Assembly: GCA_902796305.1 (NCBI GenBank)
Contig: CADBOJ010000013.1
Span: 1-54,921 of the forward strand
Reading direction: 5' to 3'
DNA: 54,921 bases
DNA from: an uncultured bacterium
GTDB lineage: Bacteria > Cyanobacteriota > Vampirovibrionia > Gastranaerophilales > Gastranaerophilaceae
The number at the start of each line of letters is the position of its first letter. The first letter of the stretch is position 1. The notes below the pieces were generated by a model. The model was not told the DNA's origin and made no database searches. It was given only the letters and a program-made list of their open reading frames with translations. This document shows, piece by piece, positions 18,825-27,855 of the stretch. The position numbers and the translations under genes were made by a program.

Positions 18825-19976
18825 TTATTCTTTTGTAAAGAAAGCCATAATTTTATCAATAAAGCCTGAATAATTTTCTTCTTTTCTTTCAACTTTTTTA
18901 CCGTATTCTTCGGCTTTATCAAAATTTCCTTCGGAATAATAAAATTCGGCAAGAATTTCTCTTGCTTGCTCATCTTTATCTATGGCATACACTTTTTCCC
19001 AGAATTCAATTGCAACAAATCTTTCTTTGTTTTGCTGGTACAAATTAGCGAGTTCAATTAAAACAGTCTTATCTTTATCATTTATGTGATAAGCGTTATT
19101 AAATTCAACAATTGCTTCTTCATATTTTCCCCGCAATTTTGAATAAAATCCCCAGTTGACATGTGCCATAAATTCATCATTTAATTCTTCATAAATTAAC
19201 GCTCTCATCTGGAAAGAAAGCGCATCCGGCGCATTTATTTTTGAATATTCGTCAATTGCTTTAAGTGCTTCTTCAAATGATTTTGTATTGTACAAATACT
19301 GTGCTTTTAAAATATAATATTTTTTCTTTTGAATTTCATTTTCAAGATTATTGGGATTGTATTTTTCTATAATTTCTTTTGCTTCTTCGTTTCTTTCCGC
19401 TTGAAGAAGAATTTTTGCTTTTAATAATTCATCTTCAACAACTTCAAGGGCATTGTCGTAATCATTTGTTTTGAAGTACAGTTGAGCCAGCATATTTCTT
19501 AAATCTTTATCGTCGCTAAATACTTCAAGACCTTTTCTTGCAATTGATATAGCACTTTCAATACTGTCTTCCCTCATATATAATTCGGCAAGTTCAAAAT
19601 AAACATCGATTTCGTTTTTGCTTATTGAAAGAAGTTTATTAAATTCATCTATTGCTTTCAAGTTTTTATTATCAGATTTATAAAGTCTTGCAAGCTTGCG
19701 TCTTGCATCAATGTTATCTATATCAAGTTCAAGTGCTTTCTTCGTATCATTTATTGCATATTCAAGTTTGTGTTGAGAAATATTTACATTTGCTCTTGCA
19801 AGGTAATAATGAAATTTATCATCCTTTTCAAGATAAATATCCATAATGCAGGATAGTGCAACTTCATCAATCGGATTATATTTTATAATTTCTTCATACA
19901 GCTTTAATGCTTCATCTAAGTTTCTATCTTCATATAATTGAGCTGCTTTTTCATGTATATCTTGTAAAGTCGGCAT
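18825..19976 (-). CDS. TPR repeat protein
   Basis: A 383-residue, soluble, helical protein consisting of about ten tetratricopeptide repeats, with typical 'A..L+.+A...Y' helices (for example 'EALKLYEEIIKYNPIDEVAL' and 'AINDTKKALELDIDNIDARR'). No signal peptide is present. TPR arrays mediate protein-protein contacts. The partner is unknown, but the location beside envelope glycosyltransferases on the same strand may be relevant. GAGGAAG precedes the ATG. Confidence 0.85.
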   Translation of the reverse strand: MPTLQDIHEKAAQLYEDRNLDEALKLYEEIIKYNPIDEVALSCIMDIYLEKDDKFHYYLARANVNISQHKLEYAINDTKKALELDIDNIDARRKLARLYKSDNKNLKAIDEFNKLLSISKNEIDVYFELAELYMREDSIESAISIARKGLEVFSDDKDLRNMLAQLYFKTNDYDNALEVVEDELLKAKILLQAERNEEAKEIIEKYNPNNLENEIQKKKYYILKAQYLYNTKSFEEALKAIDEYSKINAPDALSFQMRALIYEELNDEFMAHVNWGFYSKLRGKYEEAIVEFNNAYHINDKDKTVLIELANLYQQNKERFVAIEFWEKVYAIDKDEQAREILAEFYYSEGNFDKAEEYGKKVERKEENYSGFIDKIMAFFTKE

Positions 19977-20026
19977 TTTTCTTCCTCTGTTATATTTTAA
20001 ACTCTTAAGTTTATTCTACCACAAAA

Positions 20027-21913
20027 TTAATCCGTTTGAATTTTATATACGGGTACTCCGGTTGTTTCTATTTTTTTTACGTTTAATATCTTAGAATATT
20101 TTATTTTTGAATTAACGGCAATTTCAGGGACATATAGAATTGAATTTTTGTATAATACCTTTTTTTTGTAGCTGTTTATTAAATCAATATCTTCTCTTGT
20201 GCCGTAATTGGTAACAATTACCTTATCGGGATTTATGTCTTTAAAATATTTAATATAATCAATTCTATCCGGAATAACATAGTAAAAATTTTCATTGTTT
20301 CTACTGTCAGATATAGAATATTTCATCATTTCATTGATATTTGAAAATAAATTAAAGTTTTCATACTTCGGCATGTTTATTGATGAAATCAGTATTAAAG
20401 CGAAGATTAAGGGATTATATTTTGTTTTATAATTCGTATTTAAAAATATGGCGGTGTTTACTATTAATAAAGGTAAAAATATGCAAAAATATCTTTCAAA
20501 AAGGACAGGTTTAATTAAAAGAGAAAACAAGTATGCACTTATAAAGACAAATGATATTGCGGAAATGTTATACAAAACGACCTTTTTTTCGTCATTTTCA
20601 AGGTATTTTCTTATAACAATAAAGCAAAATAACAAAACCGAAACAAAAAATACCGTGCTTCCAAAATAAAATAATATATGATTATATAAGACATCCGTTG
20701 TCGGTTTTTCAAGCCATGTATTAAAAGTTGTCGATAAAGAAATTTTTATAATATTAGCAAGATACGGAATAATTGTTAAAAATGATACAGCTCCCGCCAT
20801 AATAAATTTTTTGTTCTTTTTAAACAAAAATAATCCCAAAATAAAATTAAAAACAGTAAATAAAACAGTATAAAAATGCAGGTTAATAAGTAAAATTGAA
20901 ACAATAAAATATTTAATCAAATTTTTGTTTGAAAAATCTTTATAAAGCCTGTAAAAATAATATCCGCCCCAGAGTATAAGAGTCATTGATAAAATGTAGC
21001 TTCTTATTTCGGTCGATTCTAAAATTATAAAAATGTTAATTGAAGTTAAAAACGCACCGATAACCGCTGTTTTTTTATTTAAAATTTTATTTAAAACATA
21101 ATAAATTGAATAAATATTAAATAAACCGATTAAACAAGGCAACATGCGGATTGCAAACAAATTTTTATTAAAAAACAAAAGCCAAATATTTGAAATAATA
21201 AAGAATAAAGGCGGATTGCCGGCATCCGTAAATGTTTTTAAGAAATTAATTTTATTATCCGACATATAAGTTAAAGTATAAAGTTCATCATTCCAGAGAG
21301 GAATAAAATCAATATGAGATAATCTTAAAAACAATCCCAAACAAAGCAAAATGGTAGTTAAAATCGAATTTTTTATTTTAATTTCAAATCTGTATTTATA
21401 AAAATAAAATATGATTAAAATGTAAGATATTATATAAAAATACCAGTTATAGAAAATACTTTCAAAATATACACCCGCTTTTTTAAACAGGCTTTTATTA
21501 TTGTTCAATTCAAGAATATTAATTGAATAAGCTTTTTTATCCTGAAAGGTTGTTTCCTTTTGATTAAATTCCGTCAAATAATAAAAATCTTTAGAAAATA
21601 CCGTTATATTTTTAATATTGTTTATGAAATTTTTGTTATCCGAAATAATTTCTGTTTCACCCGAGTTATCAAGATAAAATAAAGGATTTTCCTGATTTAG
21701 TTTATAGGAATAAATACCGTTTTTAAATTGCATAATGTCGCAATTTTTATTGAAGCAAATATAAATATCTTCTTTTTTATTATCTTTTGTTTCAACATTT
21801 ACGGCAGTTCTGTATCTGTCATTTTGAAAAAAGAACACGCTTAAATAATGTCTTAAAAAAAACATTGAAACAAAAAGAAAAATAACGGATAAAATCAAAA
21901 TTATTTTTTTCAT
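20027..21913 (-). CDS. PMT/ArnT-like membrane glycosyltransferase with N-terminal ectodomain
   Basis: A 628-residue polytopic protein. The acidic motif 'PLWNDELYT' (D209-E210) and 'DAGNPPLFFI' identify the GT-C family (GT39/GT83-like), which transfers sugars from polyprenyl-phosphate donors on the outer face of the membrane. Unlike standard members, about 130 residues of soluble domain lie between the first helix and the catalytic loop and contain a CX4C pair (C53, C58). About ten further helices and a short C-terminal soluble domain follow. It is a paralogue of the protein at 22659-24887. Its ATG lies 3 bases after the stop of the phosphoesterase gene upstream in the operon. Confidence 0.82.
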   Translation of the reverse strand: MKKIILILSVIFLFVSMFFLRHYLSVFFFQNDRYRTAVNVETKDNKKEDIYICFNKNCDIMQFKNGIYSYKLNQENPLFYLDNSGETEIISDNKNFINNIKNITVFSKDFYYLTEFNQKETTFQDKKAYSINILELNNNKSLFKKAGVYFESIFYNWYFYIISYILIIFYFYKYRFEIKIKNSILTTILLCLGLFLRLSHIDFIPLWNDELYTLTYMSDNKINFLKTFTDAGNPPLFFIISNIWLLFFNKNLFAIRMLPCLIGLFNIYSIYYVLNKILNKKTAVIGAFLTSINIFIILESTEIRSYILSMTLILWGGYYFYRLYKDFSNKNLIKYFIVSILLINLHFYTVLFTVFNFILGLFLFKKNKKFIMAGAVSFLTIIPYLANIIKISLSTTFNTWLEKPTTDVLYNHILFYFGSTVFFVSVLLFCFIVIRKYLENDEKKVVLYNISAISFVFISAYLFSLLIKPVLFERYFCIFLPLLIVNTAIFLNTNYKTKYNPLIFALILISSINMPKYENFNLFSNINEMMKYSISDSRNNENFYYVIPDRIDYIKYFKDINPDKVIVTNYGTREDIDLINSYKKKVLYKNSILYVPEIAVNSKIKYSKILNVKKIETTGVPVYKIQTD

Positions 21914-21916
21914 ATT

Positions 21917-22648
21917 TTAAAACATATCGGCTAAATCTTCCACATGACTAAATCCACGGGATAGTATATGCCTTTTTACCTGTTCGATATCATATTTTAT
22001 AATTCTGTGTTCGCTGTAAAATTGTCCTTTATCATCAACTGTTATTTGAAGATAAACGGGCATTTTATCTTTTGTCATTGAACGGCCGACAGAACCTGCG
22101 TTAATTACTGTTTTCCCTGAATTTAAAGTATAACCGCACGGGATATGAGTATGTCCGCATAATATTAAATCGGCATTACTTTCTTTAACCATATCCTCAA
22201 CCTCATCGTTTTTTAAATCCGGATAAATATTTTCGCTCTGGTTTCTCGGACTTCCATGAACAAGCTCCAGCTTTAAACCGTTAATTTCAACCGATTTTTT
22301 TTCGGGCAGATTTTTAACAAATTCTATATATTCTTTATTTGTTATTTTAACATCATCTTCTAAAGAATATCCCATACAGGGAAATGCACTCTTTGTTTTT
22401 TCAAGTAATTCGGGAGTGCAGTATGCTACCATTTTATCGGTATTACCTTGAATTATTTCAAAATTACTTTTAAATTTTTCTTTTAGCTCAATAATCTTAG
22501 ATACAACATAATTCGGATTATATCCTGCTAAGATTAAATCCCCGAGGCAGAATATTTTATCGGGATTGAATTTATTTATATCTTCTAAAACTGCCTCAAG
22601 TGCAAGTTTATTAGCGTGAATATCAGATATTACAGCTATTTTTATCAT
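21917..22648 (-). CDS. YfcE/MJ0936-type metallophosphoesterase
   Basis: A 243-residue protein with the calcineurin-like signature in order: 'ISDIHANKLALEAVL', 'CLGDLILAGYNP', 'QGNTD', 'LVHGSP' and 'LCGHTHIP'. These supply the Asp, His and Asn ligands of a dimetal centre. Substrates in this family include phosphodiesters and cyclic nucleotides. AAGGAGA precedes the ATG. It is sandwiched between the two GT-C glycosyltransferase genes (10 and 3 bases away), so co-expression is very likely. Confidence 0.9.
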   Translation of the reverse strand: MIKIAVISDIHANKLALEAVLEDINKFNPDKIFCLGDLILAGYNPNYVVSKIIELKEKFKSNFEIIQGNTDKMVAYCTPELLEKTKSAFPCMGYSLEDDVKITNKEYIEFVKNLPEKKSVEINGLKLELVHGSPRNQSENIYPDLKNDEVEDMVKESNADLILCGHTHIPCGYTLNSGKTVINAGSVGRSMTKDKMPVYLQITVDDKGQFYSEHRIIKYDIEQVKRHILSRGFSHVEDLADMF

Positions 22649-22658
22649 ATTTTTCTCC

Positions 22659-24887
22659 TTAGTTATAGATAAGTTTTCCGGTTGTTGCCGAGTTATTGGG
22701 ATAAACCCTTATTACCGGATTAAAACCCGATATATTTTCCATATAAACCCCGACATTATTAAAATATACAACAATTTTTTTATTTTTGTCCGTTATATAT
22801 TCTTCTTTTGTTGTTTTATTAATATTGAATTTCTCATCATTCATATTTACAAACTCAAGCACAATTTTATTTTCAACTTTCTTAATCGTTCTTAAAACAA
22901 TACCTCTGTTTGAATCAAAGAAATGGAATTTAATCCTTTTATTATTCAATATTTCAGGATATTCTTTTAAATAATCCTTTGTATGTGCATTAATGAGATG
23001 AATTTCGTAACTATCATCAAATTGCTTAATATCATTTTCAATAAACTTCATAAACTTGCTTAAATTATGATACTCTCTTGTCGGCATAGGAGCGGTTATT
23101 AAAAAATAAATTGCAAGCAGTATTATAAATCCTAATGATTTTAATGCTCTTAAAAATTTATTTTCTTTTATAAATTCTATAAATCCGCCGATTGTAACCG
23201 TTTCAATTAAAAACAGAAGCGAATATATTGCCAATAAAACTCTTTTATGGAAAATAGGTTTGATAAATACCGATATTAAGCAGGCAAGAATAATAATAAA
23301 AGCTAACGTATAAATTAAATACAAAAACAAATTTTCTCTTTCGGGATTTATTTTAATGTTTAATTTTTCTAAAAAGTTTTTGGGAATAAAACTAATGATT
23401 AAGTTAATCAAAAGTACAAAACAAAGAGCAACAAATACATATTTATTTATAAAATATTCGTTAATTGTATATAAGAATGTATCTTTAGTAAGCTCGGGTA
23501 TCCAACCGTTAAATTCTCCCGATAGTGCGGTTTTTGAAGATATTATAAGATAGGGAACAAAGCTTATACCTGCAATTATAAATGTTGAAAAATACTTTAT
23601 AATTTCTTTTTTCTTATTTTCAAGCGTTTTATTTTGAAATAAATCAACAATTCCCCAGATAAAATTGGTAAATGTAAATAAAATAAGGTAATAATTGCAA
23701 TTTACAAGAAGGATATTTAATATACCCGTTATTGTTAAATCTTTATTGTTCGGATTTTTTAAATATCTGAAAAGATAATATATTGAAGCAACCGCTAAAA
23801 ACATACATAAACTGTAACCCCTTGCTTCCTGAGAATGATATATGCTAATTGTATTAATTGAAGCTAAAAATGCGCAAAATAGAGCAAAAACAGGGAGTTT
23901 ATCTTCTTTTTTATCAATATTTTCAAACAATTTATAAGTATAAAAAACAAAAAGCATTCCGAAAATAAATGGTAAAAGCCTTAAACCAAATAATGAAGTT
24001 GAAAATATTTTTGTAAATAAAAATTCTAAAATAAAGAATAGGGGCGGATTTCCCGCATCTTTAAAGCAGGATATAAAATCATTTATTGCAATTTGTTTTG
24101 TATAAACTTCATCTATCCATAAAGGATAATACGATATATCCGCAAGTCTTACGACTGCACCCGCAAAAAATATTGCACCCAGAATAAAACAGAATGTTTT
24201 TTTATTGAGATTAAGCTTAAATTTAAACTCATCCCTGTTGAATATAAATATTAAAAATGCCAAAAAAAGCCAGCAATACGGGAAAATAAATATTTTCCAG
24301 TTATAAAATAACGATAGAAAAATGTTTGAAATATGGCTTAAAAATCCTTTATAATTTGATATTTCAGGTAAAACAACCGCATTATATTTTTTAACTTCAT
24401 CTTTACCATCCTGTGATTTTAAGTTAATTGATATTTCTTTTATCTCAAGCTTTGAAATATCATCTCTATTCAAATATATATTTTTATTTCCGACATTTAT
24501 ATCAATATTTTTAATATTTTTCGGAAAATTACCTACTCTTGTATCTCCCGCAAAGAATATTTTATTTACTTTCTTTTCAAAAAATTCTATTTCATCGGAA
24601 GTAAGTTCTGAAAAATAATAACTTCTGAATTCGTTAGTTTCTGCGCCTTTGCAATAATCTTCAAAGCATATTAAATATGCAGCTTCATTAAGTCTGTCAT
24701 CAGTTTCAAAAGTAATCCTTACGTTTTCAAGGGGGTAATTAAATCCTTTTATATTAAAATGAAAAGAGCTCGATTTGATTATATTTAAAATTATAAATAA
24801 AGAAACAAGAATTATAAAATAAAAACAAACAGGAATAATCGGAAGTCCTGATTTTTCAAACTTTATTTTTTTAAGTATATTATTCAT
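22659..24887 (-). CDS. PMT/ArnT-like membrane glycosyltransferase with N-terminal ectodomain
   Basis: A 742-residue polytopic GT-C glycosyltransferase. 'PLWIDEVYT' and 'DAGNPPLFFI' match the catalytic loop of the paralogue at 20027-21913. An N-terminal helix (about 17-37) is followed by an extracytoplasmic domain of about 150 residues with a CX4C pair (C74, C79) before the catalytic core. A C-terminal soluble domain of about 120 residues (beta-rich) closes the protein. It is the first gene of a three-gene operon with GAGGGG before its ATG. The acceptor is unknown. Confidence 0.82.
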   Translation of the reverse strand: MNNILKKIKFEKSGLPIIPVCFYFIILVSLFIILNIIKSSSFHFNIKGFNYPLENVRITFETDDRLNEAAYLICFEDYCKGAETNEFRSYYFSELTSDEIEFFEKKVNKIFFAGDTRVGNFPKNIKNIDINVGNKNIYLNRDDISKLEIKEISINLKSQDGKDEVKKYNAVVLPEISNYKGFLSHISNIFLSLFYNWKIFIFPYCWLFLAFLIFIFNRDEFKFKLNLNKKTFCFILGAIFFAGAVVRLADISYYPLWIDEVYTKQIAINDFISCFKDAGNPPLFFILEFLFTKIFSTSLFGLRLLPFIFGMLFVFYTYKLFENIDKKEDKLPVFALFCAFLASINTISIYHSQEARGYSLCMFLAVASIYYLFRYLKNPNNKDLTITGILNILLVNCNYYLILFTFTNFIWGIVDLFQNKTLENKKKEIIKYFSTFIIAGISFVPYLIISSKTALSGEFNGWIPELTKDTFLYTINEYFINKYVFVALCFVLLINLIISFIPKNFLEKLNIKINPERENLFLYLIYTLAFIIILACLISVFIKPIFHKRVLLAIYSLLFLIETVTIGGFIEFIKENKFLRALKSLGFIILLAIYFLITAPMPTREYHNLSKFMKFIENDIKQFDDSYEIHLINAHTKDYLKEYPEILNNKRIKFHFFDSNRGIVLRTIKKVENKIVLEFVNMNDEKFNINKTTKEEYITDKNKKIVVYFNNVGVYMENISGFNPVIRVYPNNSATTGKLIYN

Positions 24888-24947
24888 ATTTAACCCCTCA
24901 TTTATGTTATGATTTTACCATAAACCGATATTTAAAAGGGTAACAAA

Positions 24948-26000
24948 ATGAACAAAATAAGAATTAAAATAGGAAATGTCGAAATAGGAAACGGTGCACC
25001 GATAAGCATTCAATCCATGACAAATACAAAAACCGATGATACTTTGGCTACCCTAAGACAAATAGAAGAACTTACTCAAGCAGGATGCGAAATAATAAGA
25101 GTTGCGGTTTTAAATAAAGATTGTGCTTATTCTCTTAAAGAAATTGTTAAAAATTCACCAATTCCCGTTGTTGCGGATATTCATTTTGATTACAGACTGG
25201 CGCTTATTGCAATGGATATGGGGATAAATGCACTAAGATTAAACCCCGGCAATATCGGAAAAATTGAACACACTAAAGCCGTTGTCGAAATGGCAAAGAA
25301 TACAAAAACCCCGATTAGAATAGGGGTAAACGCAGGTTCTTTGGAGAAAGATTTATATGAAGATAAAACTATGCTTCTTGAAGACAAGATGATAATATCG
25401 GCAAACAGGCATATTAAAATACTTGAAGATTTAGATTTTCATTTAATTAAAATTTCCCTTAAATCATCAGACGTTATGACAACAATAAAAGCATATCGAA
25501 AAATGTATGAAATAACTCCCTATCCTCTTCATATAGGTTTAACCGAAGCGGGAACATTAAGAGGAGGAATAGTAAAATCCGCAATAGGAATAGGAACACT
25601 TTTGGCTGAAAACATAGGAGATACAATAAGAGTATCCTTAACGGAAAATCCTGTTGAAGAAGTTAAACTTGCGCATCAAATCTTAAAAACACTCGGGCTA
25701 AGACAGGACGGAGTTAATTTTATATCCTGCCCCACCTGCGGAAGAACGCAAATTGATTTAATCGGATTGGCAAAACAGGTTGAAGAAAAATTTAAAGATT
25801 TAGATGCAAATATAACAATAGCTACTATGGGATGTCCCGTTAACGGTCCAAAAGAAGCCGCAGGAGCTGATTATGGTATTGCAGGAGCAATAGGAGAAGG
25901 ATATATATTTAAAAAAGGTACAATGGTTAAAAAAGTACCGCAGGAAAATTTATTGGACGAATTAGACAATATAATAAAAACGGACTTAAAAATATATTAA
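24948..26000 (+). CDS. ispG: (E)-4-hydroxy-3-methylbut-2-enyl-diphosphate synthase
   Basis: A 350-residue 4Fe-4S enzyme of the MEP isoprenoid pathway. The TIM-barrel N-terminus has 'GAPISIQSMTNTKT' and 'VVADIHFDYRLA'. The C-terminal cluster domain has 'CPTCGRTQID' and 'MGCPVNGPKEA', the usual Cys ligands. Its length is that of the short, two-domain bacterial form. AAAAGGG precedes the ATG. It is divergent from the glycosyltransferase operon with 60 bases between starts. Confidence 0.97.
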   Translation: MNKIRIKIGNVEIGNGAPISIQSMTNTKTDDTLATLRQIEELTQAGCEIIRVAVLNKDCAYSLKEIVKNSPIPVVADIHFDYRLALIAMDMGINALRLNPGNIGKIEHTKAVVEMAKNTKTPIRIGVNAGSLEKDLYEDKTMLLEDKMIISANRHIKILEDLDFHLIKISLKSSDVMTTIKAYRKMYEITPYPLHIGLTEAGTLRGGIVKSAIGIGTLLAENIGDTIRVSLTENPVEEVKLAHQILKTLGLRQDGVNFISCPTCGRTQIDLIGLAKQVEEKFKDLDANITIATMGCPVNGPKEAAGADYGIAGAIGEGYIFKKGTMVKKVPQENLLDELDNIIKTDLKIY

Positions 26001-26005
26001 AAGTT

Positions 26006-26033
26006 TTGTAAATTTTAAAATATGGTATATAAT
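26006..26033 (+). promoter_or_regulatory. Sigma-70-type promoter
   Basis: TTGTAA (26006-26011), a 16-base spacer and TATAAT (26028-26033) lie about 40 bases upstream of the ATG at 26071, so the small exported protein likely has its own promoter. Confidence 0.6.
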
Positions 26034-26070
26034 GTTAACAGCAAGGACTATAATTTATAAAGGAAGTTAA

Positions 26071-26442
26071 ATGAAAAAATTATTAGTATTATTTGGAGTT
26101 TTAGTATTCGTTCCTGCTTTTTCGTACGCATATATAGATGAATCCGAAACTTCCAATATGTCAACATTAAAGGATCAAGGTTTTTCGCTGAGCACGCTTG
26201 AAATTGTTGACACTGTTAAATATCATAATTCGGACAAAAACCACAGATACCAAAGACAATTTAATAAAAAAGACCACAGATATTTTGGCAAAGGGTATCA
26301 GTATGTTAAAAACTATATTGACCCGATACAAGATGATGGTTTATTCGGTGAACATCAAATTAATTACTCTAACAACTGGAACGGGGACAATACAAGATAC
26401 AGCTCGGAACTTGATTCTGTCAGCCAAATAGACAATTTATAA
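26071..26442 (+). CDS. Small exported Asn/Tyr/His-rich protein
   Basis: A 123-residue protein with a signal peptide (residues 1-20, 'PAFSYA'). The mature part is hydrophilic and rich in Asn, Asp, Tyr, His and Lys, with no predicted domain. AAAGGAAG precedes the ATG, and a TTGTAA-16-TATAAT promoter lies upstream. It shares its last 6 bases with the convergent NuoN-like gene. Family and function unknown. Confidence 0.7.
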   Translation: MKKLLVLFGVLVFVPAFSYAYIDESETSNMSTLKDQGFSLSTLEIVDTVKYHNSDKNHRYQRQFNKKDHRYFGKGYQYVKNYIDPIQDDGLFGEHQINYSNNWNGDNTRYSSELDSVSQIDNL

Positions 26443-27843
26443 AAACATTCCCGTAATTAAAAATATTATTATCATTGCAAGAACAACGTAATTTTGCGTT
26501 GTTCTTGTTGTAAATCTATTTTTTACATTATTTTTGTCAAAAGAATATATATTTTTTATAAATTTTAATACGTTAAACAATATCACGGCAAATCCGAAAA
26601 CAACCGCATAAATTATATAAAGTCCGGTTTTATCATATACATATATATTTTTTAACATATATATAAAATTTAAGGAGTTATAAGACGGTAATACAAAAAT
26701 CATCATCAAAAGGACAAATGCACATAAAGATGCAAAAACTCTGTTATTAACAAAAAGTCCTTTAAAACTCGTAATATTTACTTTGTTTACTTTAAGATTT
26801 ATTTTTAAAGCACAAATTAAAGACCAGAATGCCATAAGAATAAATGTACAACCCGTTGAAAGTTCTATGGGTTTATAGTCCTGATTTGCAAAATAAATTA
26901 TATACATAATACAAAATATATTTATAAGATAAGATAAATTTGCATTAAATTTAATAATATTCTTTTGTTTTGAAGCAAATAAAGAAAAAGAAACAACGGA
27001 AGCGCAAATAAATATAAGTAGGGGTATTTGATAAACTTCATTTGTTGTATTAAAAGATTCCGTCATTTTATTAAATGCAACAACTCCCATCCACGGTAAA
27101 AACGTAAAAAGCAAAATTGAATATGGAATATTAAACTTATATTCTCTTGTTGCAATATAGTTATATACGGGAAACAAGCCTATTTTTAAGAATATTGCAA
27201 GCGTCATACAAACTCTTAATATATCAAGCTGTACTGCATTTTTTGAAACAATGAATGTCATTGAATAAAAAAGAAGAAATAGTATGCTTGCAACCGTTCC
27301 GAATAAAATATATCCCGAAGAAAACACGGTATATTTTCTTATTCTCATGAAAGAACCGTATTTATAAATAAATATTGTAAGAACATCAAGAAGCAAGTAT
27401 GTAAGTATAAAATTGTTTGTTTTAATTAATAAGCCTGCGCACATTGCAACAAGCAATAATGCGGTATTTACCGCAGGAAGTTTAAAGCGTGTTTTTCTTG
27501 TAAATTTGTATGTTATCAAAATAAAAATAAGCATGAATATATTAACAAACATGCTTAAGATTACACCCTGCGCACTGAAATACATTGAATTATTAAGCGC
27601 TACGGGATTAAAACCACCGAATGCCAGATAATTTTTTGCATATATTCCGAAAAGTATTAAAGCATTAATCGAAAATACACCCGATGTAATTAAATCGCTC
27701 AATCTTTTTGTCGTGGTTGTTTTTTTTAAAAATAAAAACATAACGATATTTATAATTATTCCGATAAGATAAAATAATTCCGTGGAAAAATACGATATTA
27801 TTTCATTTAAGCCGTCTAAATTATCCGATAATAAGTTTTCCAT
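26437..27843 (-). CDS. NuoN-like proton-channel family membrane protein
   Basis: A 468-residue protein with about 14 membrane helices. It follows the NuoN/antiporter layout: 'ILTYLLLDVLTIFIY' stands where NuoN has its TM5 glutamate helix, and 'IFLKIGLFPVYNYIATREYK' matches the TM7 Lys helix and the 'PFHxWxPDxYxG' loop. In complex I this family moves protons. Here the TM5 glutamate position is Asp or displaced, but the TM7 Lys is kept. AAAGGAAA precedes the ATG. It is the last gene of a three-gene set starting at 30736. No NuoA-K gene is in the window, so the partner complex is unknown. Confidence 0.7.
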   Translation of the reverse strand: MENLLSDNLDGLNEIISYFSTELFYLIGIIINIVMFLFLKKTTTTKRLSDLITSGVFSINALILFGIYAKNYLAFGGFNPVALNNSMYFSAQGVILSMFVNIFMLIFILITYKFTRKTRFKLPAVNTALLLVAMCAGLLIKTNNFILTYLLLDVLTIFIYKYGSFMRIRKYTVFSSGYILFGTVASILFLLFYSMTFIVSKNAVQLDILRVCMTLAIFLKIGLFPVYNYIATREYKFNIPYSILLFTFLPWMGVVAFNKMTESFNTTNEVYQIPLLIFICASVVSFSLFASKQKNIIKFNANLSYLINIFCIMYIIYFANQDYKPIELSTGCTFILMAFWSLICALKINLKVNKVNITSFKGLFVNNRVFASLCAFVLLMMIFVLPSYNSLNFIYMLKNIYVYDKTGLYIIYAVVFGFAVILFNVLKFIKNIYSFDKNNVKNRFTTRTTQNYVVLAMIIIFLITGMFL

Positions 27844-27855
27844 TATGTTTCCTTT

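Noticed and set aside
26479..26506. AAGAACAACG/CGTTGTTCTT perfect inverted repeat as a terminator
   Set aside because: It lies inside the 3' coding end of the NuoN-like gene and has no adjacent T-run on either strand.
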